DNA from: Ahrensia sp. R2A130
Lineage (GTDB): Bacteria; Pseudomonadota; Alphaproteobacteria; Rhizobiales; Rhizobiaceae
Reading direction: 5' to 3'
DNA length: 64,000 bases
Assembly (NCBI RefSeq): GCF_000179775.1
Contig: NZ_AEEB01000003.1
Location: 310,001 to 374,000 of the forward strand
Positions within the stretch are counted from its first letter, which is position 1, and each line of letters opens with the position of its first letter. Positions 1 to 10,989 of this stretch are shown here, one piece after another. Under the pieces are notes generated by a model. That model had not been told where the DNA came from. It saw nothing but the letters and a program-made list of their open reading frames with translations, and did not search any database. The translations under genes were made by a program, and so were the position numbers.

Positions 1-1239
1 CGCATCGACGTTGTAGGTAACACCCGTACACGCGAATATGTCATACGCCGCGAGTTCGATATCTCGGAAGGCGATGCTTACAACCGCGTTCTTGTGAACA
101 AAGCCAAGACCCGCCTTGATGCTCTAGGTTTCTTTGACTCGGTACGCATGACAACACGTCCAGGCTCCGCGCCGGACCGTGTGGTCGTTGTCGTGAACGT
201 TAAAGACAAAGCGACCGGTGAATTTTCAATCGGTGGCGGTTATTCGTCAGCCAACGGTCCAATTGCTGAAGTCTCTCTCACCGAGAAAAACTTCCTTGGT
301 CGTGGTCAATTCCTGAAAATCTCCGCCGGCCTTGGCGATGATGTGGAAAAATACGAACTATCGTTCACCGAGCCATATTTCCTTGGCAACCGTATTGCTG
401 CCGGTTTTGACATCTCTAGAACGACGTCTGGTGATACTGACGACAAGTCTTTCGACTCGGAAACGACATCGTTCCGCTTGCGGGCTGCTGCTCCATTAAC
501 TGACAATCTGACGGCTTCGGTCAATTACACCTACACTTACGAGGACCTGTCTATTGACCCAGGCACTGTCGTATCGACAGCTGTTCAGGACACGTTGAAT
601 CGTAGCCCATATTCTACATCGTCCATTGGCTACGCACTGACCTATTCGACAATCGATAATCGTAAGAGCCCTCGCGAAGGCATTTATGCCCAGTTCCGTC
701 AGGATATTGCGGGCCTCGGTGGTGACGCTGAATATGTTCGTACAGAAGCAGAACTATACGCTTACTATTTGCTCTCCGAAGACGCTGACATTGTTCTGTT
801 CGGTGGTGCTACGGCAGGTGCGATTGAAGGATTTGGTTCTGACGATCTCCGAATCACTGACAACTTCTTTAAAGGCGGCAATCTGGTTCGTGGTTTCGAC
901 AGCCGTGGTCTAGGTCCACGCGCTACCGACGGTGAAGCGCTTGGTGGCAAATATTTCGCCAGTGTGACAGCTGAAGTTCAGTTCCCGCTGCCATTGCTTC
1001 CACGCTCTTACGGTCTGCGTGCGGCACTGTTTGCCGATGCAGGTACAGTGTATGGCAACGACTTCGATAAGATTGACCCGACTATCCGTGACGAGAACTC
1101 TATCCGAGCATCGGTCGGTGCATCCCTTCTCTGGGACTCGCCATTCGGCCCATTGCGTGCAGACTTTGCACACGTTCTTGCCGAAGAAGATTTCGACGAG
1201 AAGCAGTTCTTCAAGTTTGGTGTCAGCACCAAGTTTTAA
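1..1239 (+). CDS. bamA: Outer membrane protein assembly factor BamA (3' part)
   Basis: Partial at the left edge: the frame is open from base 1, giving 412 visible residues. BamA is the Omp85 pore that folds beta-barrel proteins into the outer membrane. The first ~30 residues (IDVVGNTRTREYVIRREF) look like the end of the last POTRA domain; the rest is an Omp85 barrel with many alternating aromatic/polar strands. The loop-6 motif VRGF is visible near base 885-897 (GGNLVRGFDSRG). The protein ends in Phe (FGVSTKF), the expected terminal residue of an outer-membrane barrel. It leads directly into lpxD, the standard alphaproteobacterial order (bamA-lpxD-fabZ-lpxA). The N-terminal signal peptide and POTRA 1-4 lie outside the window. 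Confidence 0.96.
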   Translation, partial: RIDVVGNTRTREYVIRREFDISEGDAYNRVLVNKAKTRLDALGFFDSVRMTTRPGSAPDRVVVVVNVKDKATGEFSIGGGYSSANGPIAEVSLTEKNFLGRGQFLKISAGLGDDVEKYELSFTEPYFLGNRIAAGFDISRTTSGDTDDKSFDSETTSFRLRAAAPLTDNLTASVNYTYTYEDLSIDPGTVVSTAVQDTLNRSPYSTSSIGYALTYSTIDNRKSPREGIYAQFRQDIAGLGGDAEYVRTEAELYAYYLLSEDADIVLFGGATAGAIEGFGSDDLRITDNFFKGGNLVRGFDSRGLGPRATDGEALGGKYFASVTAEVQFPLPLLPRSYGLRAALFADAGTVYGNDFDKIDPTIRDENSIRASVGASLLWDSPFGPLRADFAHVLAEEDFDEKQFFKFGVSTKF

Positions 1240-1348
1240 TAGGGCTAATCGTGGGGACTGGGTTGTCGTTTCATCACGCAGCCTGGTTCCTAGCTATTCG
1301 TGATAGTTTTCTCGTCCAGCGGAAACCCGAGTTAGGAAACCCATTCGC

Positions 1349-2407
1349 TTGAGTGATTTTTTCCGATCTGAAGGGCCTATTTCCGTTGGAGATTTGGCCA
1401 AACTAACAGGCTCGCAACTCGCCGATGATGACTACAAGTCGGTCGAAGTTATTTCGGTATCTCCGATCGAGGCGGCTGCCGAAGGTAGTCTAACTTTTCT
1501 ATCGAATCCCAAATATGTGGACGCTCTTGCACATACCGGAGCAAGCGCCGTTATATGCAGCGAACGCTATCGTTCCGGCGTTCCGGAAGGTGTCGCTGTT
1601 CTCGTAAGTGATCAGCCTTATAAATCCTTCGCTCGCGCTATGGCTGCTATGTTTCCCTCCGCAGCAAGACCAACATCAATATTGTGCGACGGTATTTCTA
1701 CCGCCGCAGGCATTCACGAGACCGCAATCTTGGAAGAGGGCGTTACCGTCGAGCACGGCGCTGTTATTGGCGCTAATGTGTGCGTCGGCAGCAACACGCT
1801 GATTGGTCCAAATGCAATAATCGGACCAAACGTCATGATTGGCCGCAACTGTGCGATTGCAGCAGGCGCGTCTGTCATCGCAGCTCACCTTGGCGACAAC
1901 GTCATCTTGCACAGCGGTGTGCGGGTTGGTGGTGATGGCTTTGGCTTTGCAATGGGACCTGGCGGGCACCTGAAAGTGCCGCAGACCGGCGGAGTTATCA
2001 TTCAAAACGATGTAGAAATAGGCTCCAACAGCTGCGTCGACCGCGGAGCTAATCGCGATACTGTCATCGGCGAGGGCACCAAAATCGACAATTTGGTGAT
2101 GATCGCGCACAACGTCATCATCGGTCGTCACTGCGTTATTGTGGGCCAAACCGGTATTGCAGGCAGCGCTCGACTCGGCGACTACGTGGTTCTTGGCGGA
2201 CAGTGCGCCATCAATGGTCACGTTTCCATCGGTGATGGAGCACAGATTGCTGGACTCAGCGGTGTGTCTGGCGACGTACCGGCAGGTGTACAATGGGGCG
2301 GTGTTCCAGCCCGCCCAATCCGCCATTGGATGCGCGACATTGGGCGTTTGCGCCGTGAGGCACAGGCAATGGAAGCCGACAGAAAGAAACCACAGGCGGA
2401 AAAGTAA
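1349..2407 (+). CDS. lpxD: UDP-3-O-(3-hydroxyacyl)glucosamine N-acyltransferase LpxD
   Basis: Third acyl-transfer step of lipid A synthesis: adds an N-linked 3-hydroxyacyl chain from acyl-ACP to UDP-3-O-acylglucosamine in the cytoplasm. It has 352 residues, a normal length. Residues ~1-105 form the uridine-binding domain; from ~110 on there are left-handed beta-helix hexapeptide repeats ([14 protein letters not shown]). The catalytic His lies in [12 protein letters not shown]. The start is TTG at 1349, preceded by GTTAGGA at 1331-1337; no better ATG starts the domain. The stop overlaps the fabZ start by one base, so the two are translationally linked. Confidence 0.96.
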   Translation: MSDFFRSEGPISVGDLAKLTGSQLADDDYKSVEVISVSPIEAAAEGSLTFLSNPKYVDALAHTGASAVICSERYRSGVPEGVAVLVSDQPYKSFARAMAAMFPSAARPTSILCDGISTAAGIHETAILEEGVTVEHGAVIGANVCVGSNTLIGPNAIIGPNVMIGRNCAIAAGASVIAAHLGDNVILHSGVRVGGDGFGFAMGPGGHLKVPQTGGVIIQNDVEIGSNSCVDRGANRDTVIGEGTKIDNLVMIAHNVIIGRHCVIVGQTGIAGSARLGDYVVLGGQCAINGHVSIGDGAQIAGLSGVSGDVPAGVQWGGVPARPIRHWMRDIGRLRREAQAMEADRKKPQAEK

Positions 2408-2874
2408 TGACCGAGACATCCAAAGAGCTAAAAACGCTGGATATCAGCGACCTGATGAAGCTGCTCCCACATCGCTATCCGTTTCTGTTGGTTGATAAGA
2501 TTGTTGATATTGATGGTGATCAGAGCGCACGTGGCATCAAAAACGTGACGTTCAATGAACCTCATTTCACGGGTCACTTTCCGCACACTCCGATTATGCC
2601 AGGTGTTCTTTTGGTAGAAGGTATGGCCCAGACAGCTGGCGCCATCTGCTCTGCGCATCACTATACTGGTGATCCAAAAACCACTTATTTTATGACAATC
2701 GACAAGGCTAAATTCCGCAAGACCGTGGGGCCGGGCGACGTCGTAGAATACGTGATCGAGAAAATCCGCCAGAAGCGTAACATCTTCAAATTTGCCTGCA
2801 TTGCTGAAGTGAACGGCGTGAAAGTGGCCGAAGCCGAGATCAGTGCCATGATGGTCGACCGCGATGAACAATAA
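2407..2874 (+). CDS. fabZ: 3-hydroxyacyl-[ACP] dehydratase FabZ
   Basis: Hot-dog fold dehydratase of fatty acid elongation, converting 3-hydroxyacyl-ACP to trans-2-enoyl-ACP. It competes with LpxA/LpxD for the same 3-hydroxyacyl-ACP pool, which explains its place in the lpx operon. It has 155 residues. The motif [14 protein letters not shown] is at residues ~15-28, and [20 protein letters not shown] carries the catalytic His and Glu. The start ATG shares its A with the lpxD stop; the 3' end overlaps lpxA by 11 bases. Confidence 0.97.
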   Translation: MTETSKELKTLDISDLMKLLPHRYPFLLVDKIVDIDGDQSARGIKNVTFNEPHFTGHFPHTPIMPGVLLVEGMAQTAGAICSAHHYTGDPKTTYFMTIDKAKFRKTVGPGDVVEYVIEKIRQKRNIFKFACIAEVNGVKVAEAEISAMMVDRDEQ

Positions 2875-3658
2875 CTCTTCCATCCATCCAAGTGCGGTTA
2901 TCGAAAAGGGTGCGCAGTTGGGAGACAGTGTTCGTATCGGTCCGTTTTGCCATGTGGGGCCGCAGGTGGTTCTTGAAGCCGGTGTCGAACTCCTAGCTCA
3001 ATGCTCTATTCAGGGCGATACACGTCTGGGCGCGCGGACACGCGTCTTTCCATTCGCTTCTATCGGAGCTGTTGCGCAAGATTTGAAGCCTCACGGTCAG
3101 AATGCGACCCTATCCGTTGGCTCAGATTGCGTGCTGCGCGAAGGTGTGACGATCAACACGGGCACAGAAGGCGGCGGCAGCAAAACGGTTGTGGGCGATA
3201 AATGCGTCCTGCTCGCCAACGCTCATGTGGCCCACGATTGTATTGTCGGAAACGGCGTTATCATGTCGAACAACACGATGCTTGCTGGTCACTGTACTGT
3301 AGGCGATAGCGTGATTTTCGGCGGTGGCTCTGCCGTGCATCAGTTCAGCCGCATTGGGCATCACGCCTTTATAGGCGGCCTTGCAGGCATTGAAGGTGAC
3401 GTTATCCCGTTTGGGATGGCCACCGGGCACCGTGCAAACCTGATTGGCTTGAACTTAATCGGGATGAAACGCGCCAAGATGGATCGCGCTTCCATGAAGG
3501 CGGTACGTGCGGGCTATGATGAGCTTTTTGCTGCGACCGGGCCAATGCGCGAGAAGGCAGAAGCGATGTTGGAGAACTGCGAGGACCCGCTGATGCGCGA
3601 TATTTTGATTTTTGTTGGCGAGACAAGCGGGCGCCCGTTTTGCTTGCCGGCCTCGTAG
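2864..3658 (+). CDS. lpxA: Acyl-ACP--UDP-N-acetylglucosamine O-acyltransferase LpxA
   Basis: First enzyme of lipid A synthesis; transfers a 3-hydroxyacyl chain to the 3-OH of UDP-GlcNAc. It has 264 residues, the usual size. Residues 1-190 are hexapeptide repeats of the left-handed beta-helix ([20 protein letters not shown] at the N-terminus), and the C-terminal ~70 residues are helical. The catalytic His is in [12 protein letters not shown]. The ATG at 2864 lies inside the fabZ 3' end, 11 bases overlapping, which is typical of this operon. Confidence 0.97.
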   Translation: MNNNSSIHPSAVIEKGAQLGDSVRIGPFCHVGPQVVLEAGVELLAQCSIQGDTRLGARTRVFPFASIGAVAQDLKPHGQNATLSVGSDCVLREGVTINTGTEGGGSKTVVGDKCVLLANAHVAHDCIVGNGVIMSNNTMLAGHCTVGDSVIFGGGSAVHQFSRIGHHAFIGGLAGIEGDVIPFGMATGHRANLIGLNLIGMKRAKMDRASMKAVRAGYDELFAATGPMREKAEAMLENCEDPLMRDILIFVGETSGRPFCLPAS

Positions 3659-3665
3659 CCCGCTT

Positions 3666-4511
3666 ATGACGTGGCGTGCAGAGCACGACCGTGTTGCCAT
3701 ATTGGCAGGTAGTGGCGCATTGCCAATTCAATTGGCGACGCAGCTTACTACAGTTGGCCTTCAGCCTTACATTTTGCGCCTGCCAGGCGTGACGGAAAAA
3801 CCATTTGAGAATCTCGATGGTCAAGATTTGCGCTGGGAGCAGGTCGGGCAGATATTCCCACTTTGCAAGGAACACTCCATTGGCCACATCGTTCTGGCTG
3901 GCGGTGTTGATGGCCGCCCTGACTTGAAATTCAGCCAGATGGATTGGCCCACACTTCGTACTCTACCTACTATCCTCGGACAGTTGCTCAAGGGAGACGA
4001 TGCGGTTCTAGGGTCGGTCATAACGGTTATTGAAAAGCGGGGACTCAAGGTTCTAGGTGCTGCTGATATTGCACCATCGCTTGTCGTGGATGAAGGCCGT
4101 TTTTCTGGCGCCCCAGGCACAAAGGACCGCAACCGAATTGATCTGGGTTTCCAGCTTCTCGATGCGATGTCTCCCTTTGATATGGGGCAGGCCTGCGTCG
4201 TTATAGGCGGTCGGCCTGTCGCGGTAGAGGGCGCGGAAGGCACTGACGCGATGCTGCGGCGTATCATGGATTTGCGAGACAATGGCCGCCTGCCGTTGCA
4301 ACGCGGGGGCGTTATGGTGAAAGCACCAAAAGCCGGACAGGATCATCGGGTCGATATGCCAACGATTGGGCCGGAAACGGTTTCGCGCGCTGTTGCTGCT
4401 GGTTTGGACGGTATAGCAGTTCGAGCTGGCGCAACACTGATACTTGAGCGTGAAACCTGTATCGACATCGCTCAACGTGGCGACCTGTTCCTGACAGGAA
4501 TAGCGGCATGA
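3666..4511 (+). CDS. lpxI: UDP-2,3-diacylglucosamine pyrophosphatase LpxI
   Basis: Hydrolyses UDP-2,3-diacylglucosamine to lipid X and UMP. It is the alphaproteobacterial, non-homologous replacement of LpxH. It has 281 residues from the ATG at 3666 (MTWRAEHDRVAILAGSGALP). The frame is open back to 3612, inside lpxA, but those 18 extra residues match nothing in the family, so the later start is preferred. Conserved stretches include VLAGGVDGRPDL and the C-terminal GLDGIAVRAGATLI. It follows lpxA after 7 bases and overlaps lpxB by 4. No lpxH-like gene is in the window. Confidence 0.95.
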   Translation: MTWRAEHDRVAILAGSGALPIQLATQLTTVGLQPYILRLPGVTEKPFENLDGQDLRWEQVGQIFPLCKEHSIGHIVLAGGVDGRPDLKFSQMDWPTLRTLPTILGQLLKGDDAVLGSVITVIEKRGLKVLGAADIAPSLVVDEGRFSGAPGTKDRNRIDLGFQLLDAMSPFDMGQACVVIGGRPVAVEGAEGTDAMLRRIMDLRDNGRLPLQRGGVMVKAPKAGQDHRVDMPTIGPETVSRAVAAGLDGIAVRAGATLILERETCIDIAQRGDLFLTGIAA

Positions 4512-5650
4512 GCAAGACGTTCTATTTCGTGATCGGAGAGGAATCGGGTGACCTGTTGGGCGCCGATCTCATTGATGGCTTCAACGACATCAAAGACCTC
4601 GACGCGAAATATGCGGGGCTTGCAGGTCCAGCTATGGAGCAGCGTGGTGTCAGCAGTCTGTTCGATATTGAAGACATTGCGGTCATGGGGTTTTCAGCCG
4701 TTATCGCCCGGCTGCCCACCATCGTACGGCGGGTTCACCAAGTGGTGGCCGACATCATCTCCAAGCGTCCTGATATGATTGTCTTGATAGACAGCCCCGA
4801 CTTCACACATGCCGTGGCGAAGCGTGTGCGTAAGAAGCTGCCTAATGTACCGATCGTCGACTATATTTGTCCCAGCGTTTGGGCATGGCGGTCGGGCAGG
4901 GCCAAGACCATGCGTGCCTATATCGACCATGTGCTGGCAATATTGCCTTTCGAGCCTCGTGTTTTGGCAGAGCTCGGCGGTCCACCTGCGACCTATGTCG
5001 GACATAGGCTTGCAGGACATGTCGCGGCGCTTCCGACGAAAAAGCGACCACCAAGTGCGCGACCAAAGCTTCTGGTGCTACCCGGCTCACGGCGCGGCGA
5101 AATTGACCGAATGCTTCCAGCGTTCGGTGCGACGGTCGAGCTACTAAGAGCGCGCGGTCATGACTTTGAAGCGGTGATCGCTGCGGTCCCAAGGCACCGA
5201 AGCACCATCGAAAGACACACCGCAACATGGCGCACGGCACCGAAGATTGTTTCTAGCGAGGACAATGACAGCACATTTGCAGATGTCGATCTGGCGCTAG
5301 CGACATCAGGCACTGTCGCGCTGGAGCTTGCTTTGCACGGCGTTCCCATGGTCACGGGCTATAAGCTTGATGCTGTGGCGCGACCGTTTGCCAGCATGGT
5401 GACGACTTGGTCAGCATTGTTGCCTAACCTCATCGTGGACCGGTTGATCGTACCTGAAGAGATCAATGAACTGGTGTTACCCGGTCGATTGGCGCGTCAT
5501 CTTGAAGAGTTATTTATCGAAGGACCCGCCCGTCTGAGGCAGTTGGACGGTTTCAAAGACGTGCGTCGTGCCATGGAAACAAAAACGCCGCCCGGAGAAA
5601 GGGCGGCGTTTGTGATTGCCGAGCTTCTGCGCAACAAGGCGTCGCGTTAA
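4508..5650 (+). CDS. lpxB: Lipid-A-disaccharide synthase LpxB
   Basis: GT19 glycosyltransferase joining lipid X and UDP-diacylglucosamine to the beta-1,6 disaccharide at the inner membrane. It has 380 residues. The N-terminal GEESGDLLGADLI and the central DYICPSVWAWRSGRAK are signature stretches; VLPGSRRGEI and ATSGTVALELAL are nucleotide-sugar binding segments. It is the last gene of the + strand lpx operon. The 3' end is unusual: codons at 5584-5610 (TPPGERAAF) also form a perfect 10-bp hairpin that reads as an intrinsic terminator for the convergent gltA. Confidence 0.97.
   Translation: MSKTFYFVIGEESGDLLGADLIDGFNDIKDLDAKYAGLAGPAMEQRGVSSLFDIEDIAVMGFSAVIARLPTIVRRVHQVVADIISKRPDMIVLIDSPDFTHAVAKRVRKKLPNVPIVDYICPSVWAWRSGRAKTMRAYIDHVLAILPFEPRVLAELGGPPATYVGHRLAGHVAALPTKKRPPSARPKLLVLPGSRRGEIDRMLPAFGATVELLRARGHDFEAVIAAVPRHRSTIERHTATWRTAPKIVSSEDNDSTFADVDLALATSGTVALELALHGVPMVTGYKLDAVARPFASMVTTWSALLPNLIVDRLIVPEEINELVLPGRLARHLEELFIEGPARLRQLDGFKDVRRAMETKTPPGERAAFVIAELLRNKASR
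5584..5610 (-). terminator. Intrinsic terminator of gltA inside the lpxB 3' end
   Basis: Perfect 10-bp stem (AACGCCGCCC at 5584-5593, GGGCGGCGTT at 5601-5610) with a 7-base loop. Read on the - strand, the stem is followed by a run of five T (5581-5585 in complement), as in a Rho-independent terminator. It lies 45 bases past the gltA stop. On the + strand it is followed by TGTG, so it is less likely to stop lpxB transcription. Confidence 0.75.
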
Positions 5651-5654
5651 AAGC

Positions 5655-6947
5655 TTACTTGCGCTTATCGACCGGCACGTAATCGCGATGTGTTTCGCCT
5701 GTGTAAAGCTGACGCGGACGACCGATTTTCTGGCGTGGATCCTCAATCATCTCACGCCACTGCGCAATCCAACCCACGGTGCGGGCCAGTGAGAACAGCA
5801 CGGTGAACATGTCGGTCGGGAAGCCAAGGGCTTTCAACGTGATGCCGCTGTAGAAGTCGATGTTCGGATAAAGACCACGTTCTTTGAAGTATGGATCTTC
5901 GACTGCGATTTTTTCCAATTCCATCGCAACATCAAGGATTGGGTCATCGGTGATGCCCAGATCGTTGAGAACCTCATGGCACGTCTGCTGCATGATTTTC
6001 GCGCGTGGATCGTAGTTCTTATAGACGCGATGACCGAAGCCCATCAGGCGGAACGGATCGTTCTTGTCCTTGGCGCGAGCGATGAACTCGGGAATGCGGT
6101 CCGGCGTGCCGATTTCGTGCAGCATGTTAAGCGCTGCTTCATTGGCACCACCATGTGCGGGCCCCCACAGGCATGCGATGCCGGCAGCAATGCAAGCAAA
6201 TGGGTTGGCACCGGAAGAACCGGCCAGACGTACGGTAGATGTCGAAGCGTTCTGCTCATGATCTGCGTGCAAAACGAAAATGCGGTCCATGGCGCGGGCC
6301 ATAACCGGGTTCACCTTGTAGTCTTCAGCCGGTACGGCAAAGCACATCTGCAGAAAATTTGCCGCGTAGCCGAGGTCGTTGCGCGGATATACGAACGGCT
6401 GACCGACGGTGTATTTGTAGGCCATTGCCGCAATAGTCGGCATCTTTGCAATCATGCGCAGGGACGCGATATCGCGCTGCTCAGGATCGGTGATGTCGGT
6501 GGAATCGTGATAAAAAGCGGAAAGTGCGCCAACAACACCGACCATCAAAGCCATCGGGTGCGCGTCACGACGGAAGCCCGAATAAAGCCGCGTCATCTGG
6601 TCGTGCAACATGGTGTGATACGTTACGCGTTCTTCGAAATCTTTCTTCTGCGCGGGTGTTGGCAGTTCGCCATAAAGCAGCAAATGGCAGGTCTCTAGAA
6701 AATCGCCATGCTCAGCAAGATCGTCGATGGCGTAACCGCGGTGCAGCAAAATGCCTGCATCGCCATCAATATATGTGATGTTGCTTTCACAAGATGCTGT
6801 GGAGGTGAAACCCGGATCAAACGTGAAACGGTCTGTGTGCTTGTAGAGTGTGCCGATATCCATGACATCGGGACCAACCGAGCCGGACCGAATGGGAAAT
6901 TCCCAGGTCTCATCGCCAATTCTAAGGGTCGCGTTCTCGTCAGCCAT
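5655..6947 (-). CDS. gltA: Citrate synthase
   Basis: Condenses oxaloacetate and acetyl-CoA to citrate, the entry to the TCA cycle. It has 430 residues, the size of the hexameric type found in Gram-negatives. The N-terminal beta domain ([15 protein letters not shown]) is followed by the large helical domain. The active-site His lie in [15 protein letters not shown] and in [16 protein letters not shown], and Asp is in the segment [17 protein letters not shown]. It is convergent with lpxB, only four bases apart, and a terminator hairpin sits inside lpxB. A gap of 211 bases separates it from gltX upstream, so it probably has its own promoter. Confidence 0.97.
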   Translation of the reverse strand: MADENATLRIGDETWEFPIRSGSVGPDVMDIGTLYKHTDRFTFDPGFTSTASCESNITYIDGDAGILLHRGYAIDDLAEHGDFLETCHLLLYGELPTPAQKKDFEERVTYHTMLHDQMTRLYSGFRRDAHPMALMVGVVGALSAFYHDSTDITDPEQRDIASLRMIAKMPTIAAMAYKYTVGQPFVYPRNDLGYAANFLQMCFAVPAEDYKVNPVMARAMDRIFVLHADHEQNASTSTVRLAGSSGANPFACIAAGIACLWGPAHGGANEAALNMLHEIGTPDRIPEFIARAKDKNDPFRLMGFGHRVYKNYDPRAKIMQQTCHEVLNDLGITDDPILDVAMELEKIAVEDPYFKERGLYPNIDFYSGITLKALGFPTDMFTVLFSLARTVGWIAQWREMIEDPRQKIGRPRQLYTGETHRDYVPVDKRK

Positions 6948-7158
6948 ATTGTTCCTTTCAACAGCGGTCCGTAGGGCGCAACCATTGAAAAGGCAGGCCC
7001 CGGAATCGTTTCGTTCGCCAGACCCGACAAGTGCCGGTGTCTATTGGCGAACGAACAATCTCCCTGCCGTTTGATAAGCTATCGCTCCCCCGGCCACAAG
7101 CGAAGCGAGTGTTTTGCAGATCAGCAATTGGTCAAACATGGCTAGCGGCGTGCAGCTT

Positions 7159-8580
7159 TCAGGTGGCTTGATCCTGCAAGCGTGCGATGCACTCTTCCTT
7201 GCCAAGCACAGCCATCACGTCGAATACGCCCGGTGACTGGGTTTTACCGGTCGTGGCCGCCCGAATGGGCTGGGCAATCTGGCCCAGTTTCAACTCATTG
7301 GCTTTCGCAAATACACGAACTGCGTCTTCAACGGTTTCCACAGACCAAGTTTCGATTTTCTGAAGGTCCGGCAACAACATAGCCAGCCGCTCCTGTGCAT
7401 CTTCACCCAGCAGAGCAGCAGCCTTTTCTTCCATATTGAGTGGTCGCTCAACAAACAGAAAACGCGCACCTTCTAAAAGGTCCAGCAGCGTTTTGGCACG
7501 CTCTTTTAAACCCGGCATGGCCTCTACAAGCTGTGCGTGTCGCGTGTCGTTCCAGCGTTCGGAAAACCAGCTGCCACCCTCAACTTCGGGCAGAAGCCCC
7601 TGCAAACGTGCCGCAAGATCAGCATCATCTGCTGCGCGAATGTAGTGGCCGTTCATGTTCTCCAGCTTCGCAAAATCAAAGCGAGCCGGGGATTTCCCTA
7701 CGGAATCCAAGCTGAACAATTCGTCCAACTGCGCCTGCGTGAAGAACTCCTCGTCTCCATGAGACCAGCTCAGACGAACGAGATAATTACGCAGCGCGTC
7801 CGGCAAATAGCCCATGGCACGATAGGCTTCAGCGCCAATGGCACCGTGGCGCTTGGACAACTTAGCACCATCAGCACCGTAAATGAGCGGAATATGAGCC
7901 ATTTCTGGCACATTCCATCCCATCGCGTTGAAGATAATTGTCTGCCTTGCGGCATTTGTTAGGTGGTCGTCACCGCGAACAATGTGGCTAACATCCATAT
8001 CGTGATCATCAACAACAACGGCCAGCATGTACGTGGGCGATCCGTCGGAACGCAGAAGAACCAAATCATCGAGATCGGCGTTCGGAAAGCGCACTTCGCC
8101 CTGAACCAGATCGTTTACCACGGTCTCCCCATCCTGCGGACTTTTGATGCGGATCACAGGCTTCACACCTTCCGGCGCTTCGGCGGGGTCGCGGTCACGC
8201 CAGCGACCATCGTAACGCGGTGGCCGCTTTTCGGCGCGCGCCTTCTCGCGCATCTCGGTCAGTTCTTCGGGCGTGGCGTAACAAGGGTAGGCTTCGCCCT
8301 TAGCCAACAGCTCATCAACAACTTCGCGATGACGGTCGGCGCGGGAGAACTGCGAAATCGGTTCGCCATCCCAATCAAGCCCCAGCCATGTCAGGCCATC
8401 CAGCAATGCGTCGACGGCTTCATCTGTTGAGCGCGCGCGGTCGGTGTCTTCGATGCGCAGCAACATTTTGCCGCCCAGAGAGCGGGCCAGCAACCAATTG
8501 AACAGCGCCGTGCGTGCGCCGCCGATATGGAGAAAACCGGTGGGCGAGGGGGCGAAACGGGTGATTACGGGCTTGGTCAA
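7159..8580 (-). CDS. gltX: Glutamate--tRNA ligase
   Basis: Class Ic aminoacyl-tRNA synthetase. It has 473 residues. The HIGH motif is [18 protein letters not shown] near the N-terminus; the KMSKS equivalent is [10 protein letters not shown]; the C-terminal ~150 residues form the anticodon-binding helical domain. Many alphaproteobacteria lack GlnRS and charge tRNA(Gln) with Glu first. The gatCAB genes in this window fit such a non-discriminating role, but which GltX paralogue this is cannot be settled here. Divergent from comEC across 123 bases that contain an 8-bp inverted repeat. Confidence 0.97.
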   Translation of the reverse strand: MTKPVITRFAPSPTGFLHIGGARTALFNWLLARSLGGKMLLRIEDTDRARSTDEAVDALLDGLTWLGLDWDGEPISQFSRADRHREVVDELLAKGEAYPCYATPEELTEMREKARAEKRPPRYDGRWRDRDPAEAPEGVKPVIRIKSPQDGETVVNDLVQGEVRFPNADLDDLVLLRSDGSPTYMLAVVVDDHDMDVSHIVRGDDHLTNAARQTIIFNAMGWNVPEMAHIPLIYGADGAKLSKRHGAIGAEAYRAMGYLPDALRNYLVRLSWSHGDEEFFTQAQLDELFSLDSVGKSPARFDFAKLENMNGHYIRAADDADLAARLQGLLPEVEGGSWFSERWNDTRHAQLVEAMPGLKERAKTLLDLLEGARFLFVERPLNMEEKAAALLGEDAQERLAMLLPDLQKIETWSVETVEDAVRVFAKANELKLGQIAQPIRAATTGKTQSPGVFDVMAVLGKEECIARLQDQAT

Positions 8581-8645
8581 GATTGGCCTTCCAGAGCGTG
8601 TCTGCGGATGCGGAGAACAAAAGGGGACGTTGCCCCTCTAGCATA

Positions 8646-8672
8646 CGACCGTCATCATACAAGCGACGGTCG
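8646..8672. promoter_or_regulatory. Inverted repeat in the gltX/comEC divergent promoter region
   Basis: CGACCGTC (8646-8653) and GACGGTCG (8665-8672) are perfect inverted arms with an 11-base spacer. They lie 65 bases upstream of gltX and 31 bases upstream of comEC. This could be an operator or a leader hairpin; no known regulator motif is recognised. Confidence 0.35.
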
Positions 8673-8703
8673 CACTTCCGGTTATGTGTAAGCGCCGTTC
8701 GGA

Positions 8704-10989
8704 GTGCGCGTGTTTTTAAAGCCCGATCAGAATGTGACGGAGTCTCCTGATGGAGATTTAGCTTGGTCGGTTGAATCTTCCAATGACAGCTCGCAAATCA
8801 CGGAATGGCAGGGCTGGAATGATTCTGGGCTTATCGCGCCGGAACCATTGCCTTTGCGTTCGCGCTTTGGGCATCGACTTTCTATCGCGGGTGCAACGCT
8901 TTCACGCCAGCTTCAAATCGAGGTGGATCGTGGTGCAGGCTTTCTTTGGGCACCGGTATGTCTGGCGGTAGGAATTGCGGGATACTTTCAGTTGCCACGC
9001 GAGCCTTGGCCTTGGGCGTTCGAGGTGCTGGCCCTGGCTTTTATGGTTGTTGCGTTCGTCAGTAGAAATCGCCCGATGCTTCATGCTGCTCTCATGGGCT
9101 GCATGTTGGTTGCAGCAGGGGCGGGACTAACCCGACTCCACACTGCGGCTAACGACACCAAAATGCTTGAACGTCCTAGGATCGCCACGATTGCGGGCGC
9201 AGTTTTGCAAAGAGAAATGCGCGCCAATGGCAGCGTCCGCTACCGGATAGCGGTTACCGAAGGCGAGTTAGCGCGACCGGACGGGTCGCAACGAATCTTT
9301 CGCGTGACCGCCCGAGCTGGTGGCCCCGACGCGCCGGTAGGCAGTCGGTTGGAAGGCCTCGCGCGTCTTAGCGCGCCATCTGGTCCAGCTTATCCAGGCG
9401 GTTACGATTTCGCCTTTTCAGCATGGTTTGACGGCCTTTCAGGGTCTGGTTTCTTTCTCGGTGCACCGACGGCAACGCGGCCTGTAGAAGCGGTCAGCAG
9501 TATTCAGGCCGTTCGGGACGGGTTGGCGAGTCTCATTCGCCAAAGCGTTCCAGGCGAGGGGGGCGGCATCGCGGCAGCCCTTATAGTGGGGGACCGAAGT
9601 GGCATTTCTGCGCCAACCACCGAGGCGCTGCGCCGGTCCGGGCTTGCCCACATATTGGCTATCAGCGGCCTGCATATGGCGCTTGTTTCATTGACCGCGA
9701 TGGGCGGGCTGCGCGCAGTCTTCGCGTTGTTTCCGCAAATTGCGCTTCGTTATCCGGTAAAAAAATGGGCGGCGGCAGGAGGGTTGGCCGCGGCAACGAT
9801 TTACCTGACCTTGTCCGGCATGGCCGTTTCAACGCAACGGGCATGGATCATGGTCGCGATTATGCTCGGCGCCATTATGCTGGATCGCAAAGCGCTAACG
9901 ATGCGCAACGTGGCTTTGGCAGCTTTGGTTGTGATGCTTGTAAGTCCAAGCGCAATATTGTCTGCCGGATTTCAGATGTCATTTGCTGCAGTGGCAGCGC
10001 TGGTGGCTGTTTACGAAGGTCTCAATCGGCGCAATGCAGCGCGCCCGAAGACATTTCGCAAAGGCGGTTTGATTGCCGGAACAGGTCGCGTCTTACGGCG
10101 CGACGTGGGCGGTTTAGCTTTGACATCGCTGGTGGCCGGTTTGGCGACAGGCATATTTGCCGCCTACCATTTTCAGCGGGTTGCACCGCTTGGATTGCTG
10201 GCGAACCTCGCTGCGATGCCTGTCGTTTCATTCGCGGTGATGCCGCTGGCCCTGCTGTCCATGTTGGCGCTTCCATTCGGGCTGCAAGACTGGCCATTGG
10301 CGGCGATGGCATGGTCGACGGAATGGGTGGTTGCTGTGGCAAACTCGGTGTCCGACATGGGTCCGCAAGGTATCACCGGACGCATACCTGTCTCGTCCTT
10401 TATCTGCGCGACGGCCGGCCTACTGATCATGACGCTCGCCCGTTCCAAGCTTAAGCTGTTTGGCTTGGCATTCCTATTACCTGCGGTGCTTCTGGCTCAG
10501 ACTACCAAGATGCCAGCAATCCTCATTTCTGAAGATGGCAGGCAGATCGCGATATTGAGTGAAAGCACCGAGCCAAGTCTGTTGAGGGAACGAGGCAGCA
10601 GGTTCATCACGGAAATTTGGCAAACTGCTTATCCGCCTAACCAAGCAGATGGAACGCCCCACTCTTCGTTGCGATTCCAATGTGACGCTGATGCCTGTTC
10701 AGCCACTGTAAACGGCCTGCAGATCGTGAGTCTCAAGACCTCAGCGAGCCTTTGGACGGACTGTCAAATTGCCGATATTCTCGTGGCTCCATTTCGTCTA
10801 CCAGACGCATGCAATCACGTACCCGTTGCTGAGCGTCCGTTGGTATTTGACGAAACCAGTCTACGGTCAGGCGGATCAGTTGCTATACATTTGGGTGCAG
10901 ATGGCTCGCTGTCGGATGCCACGGTTGAACGCGCGGTGATTGGCTCACCGCGCCCGTGGAACCGGCACCGTTTCCATAGCAATCAATGA
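8704..10989 (+). CDS. comEC: ComEC/Rec2 family DNA uptake channel protein
   Basis: Inner-membrane channel protein of the natural transformation family. It has 761 residues from a GTG start. Residues ~75-150 hold N-terminal membrane segments followed by a DUF4131-like soluble part; residues ~260-580 are the polytopic Competence domain with [17 protein letters not shown], a family signature. The C-terminal ~170 residues occupy the place of the metallo-beta-lactamase domain but show no HxHxDH motif, a state I believe is common in alphaproteobacterial members. The 3' end overlaps convergent lexA by 7 bases. A competence role is inferred; dprA is also present in the window. Confidence 0.93.
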   Translation: MRVFLKPDQNVTESPDGDLAWSVESSNDSSQITEWQGWNDSGLIAPEPLPLRSRFGHRLSIAGATLSRQLQIEVDRGAGFLWAPVCLAVGIAGYFQLPREPWPWAFEVLALAFMVVAFVSRNRPMLHAALMGCMLVAAGAGLTRLHTAANDTKMLERPRIATIAGAVLQREMRANGSVRYRIAVTEGELARPDGSQRIFRVTARAGGPDAPVGSRLEGLARLSAPSGPAYPGGYDFAFSAWFDGLSGSGFFLGAPTATRPVEAVSSIQAVRDGLASLIRQSVPGEGGGIAAALIVGDRSGISAPTTEALRRSGLAHILAISGLHMALVSLTAMGGLRAVFALFPQIALRYPVKKWAAAGGLAAATIYLTLSGMAVSTQRAWIMVAIMLGAIMLDRKALTMRNVALAALVVMLVSPSAILSAGFQMSFAAVAALVAVYEGLNRRNAARPKTFRKGGLIAGTGRVLRRDVGGLALTSLVAGLATGIFAAYHFQRVAPLGLLANLAAMPVVSFAVMPLALLSMLALPFGLQDWPLAAMAWSTEWVVAVANSVSDMGPQGITGRIPVSSFICATAGLLIMTLARSKLKLFGLAFLLPAVLLAQTTKMPAILISEDGRQIAILSESTEPSLLRERGSRFITEIWQTAYPPNQADGTPHSSLRFQCDADACSATVNGLQIVSLKTSASLWTDCQIADILVAPFRLPDACNHVPVAERPLVFDETSLRSGGSVAIHLGADGSLSDATVERAVIGSPRPWNRHRFHSNQ

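Noticed and set aside
8704-10989. Metallo-beta-lactamase domain at the ComEC C-terminus
   Set aside because: No HxHxDH motif or other metal ligands are visible in the last ~170 residues.
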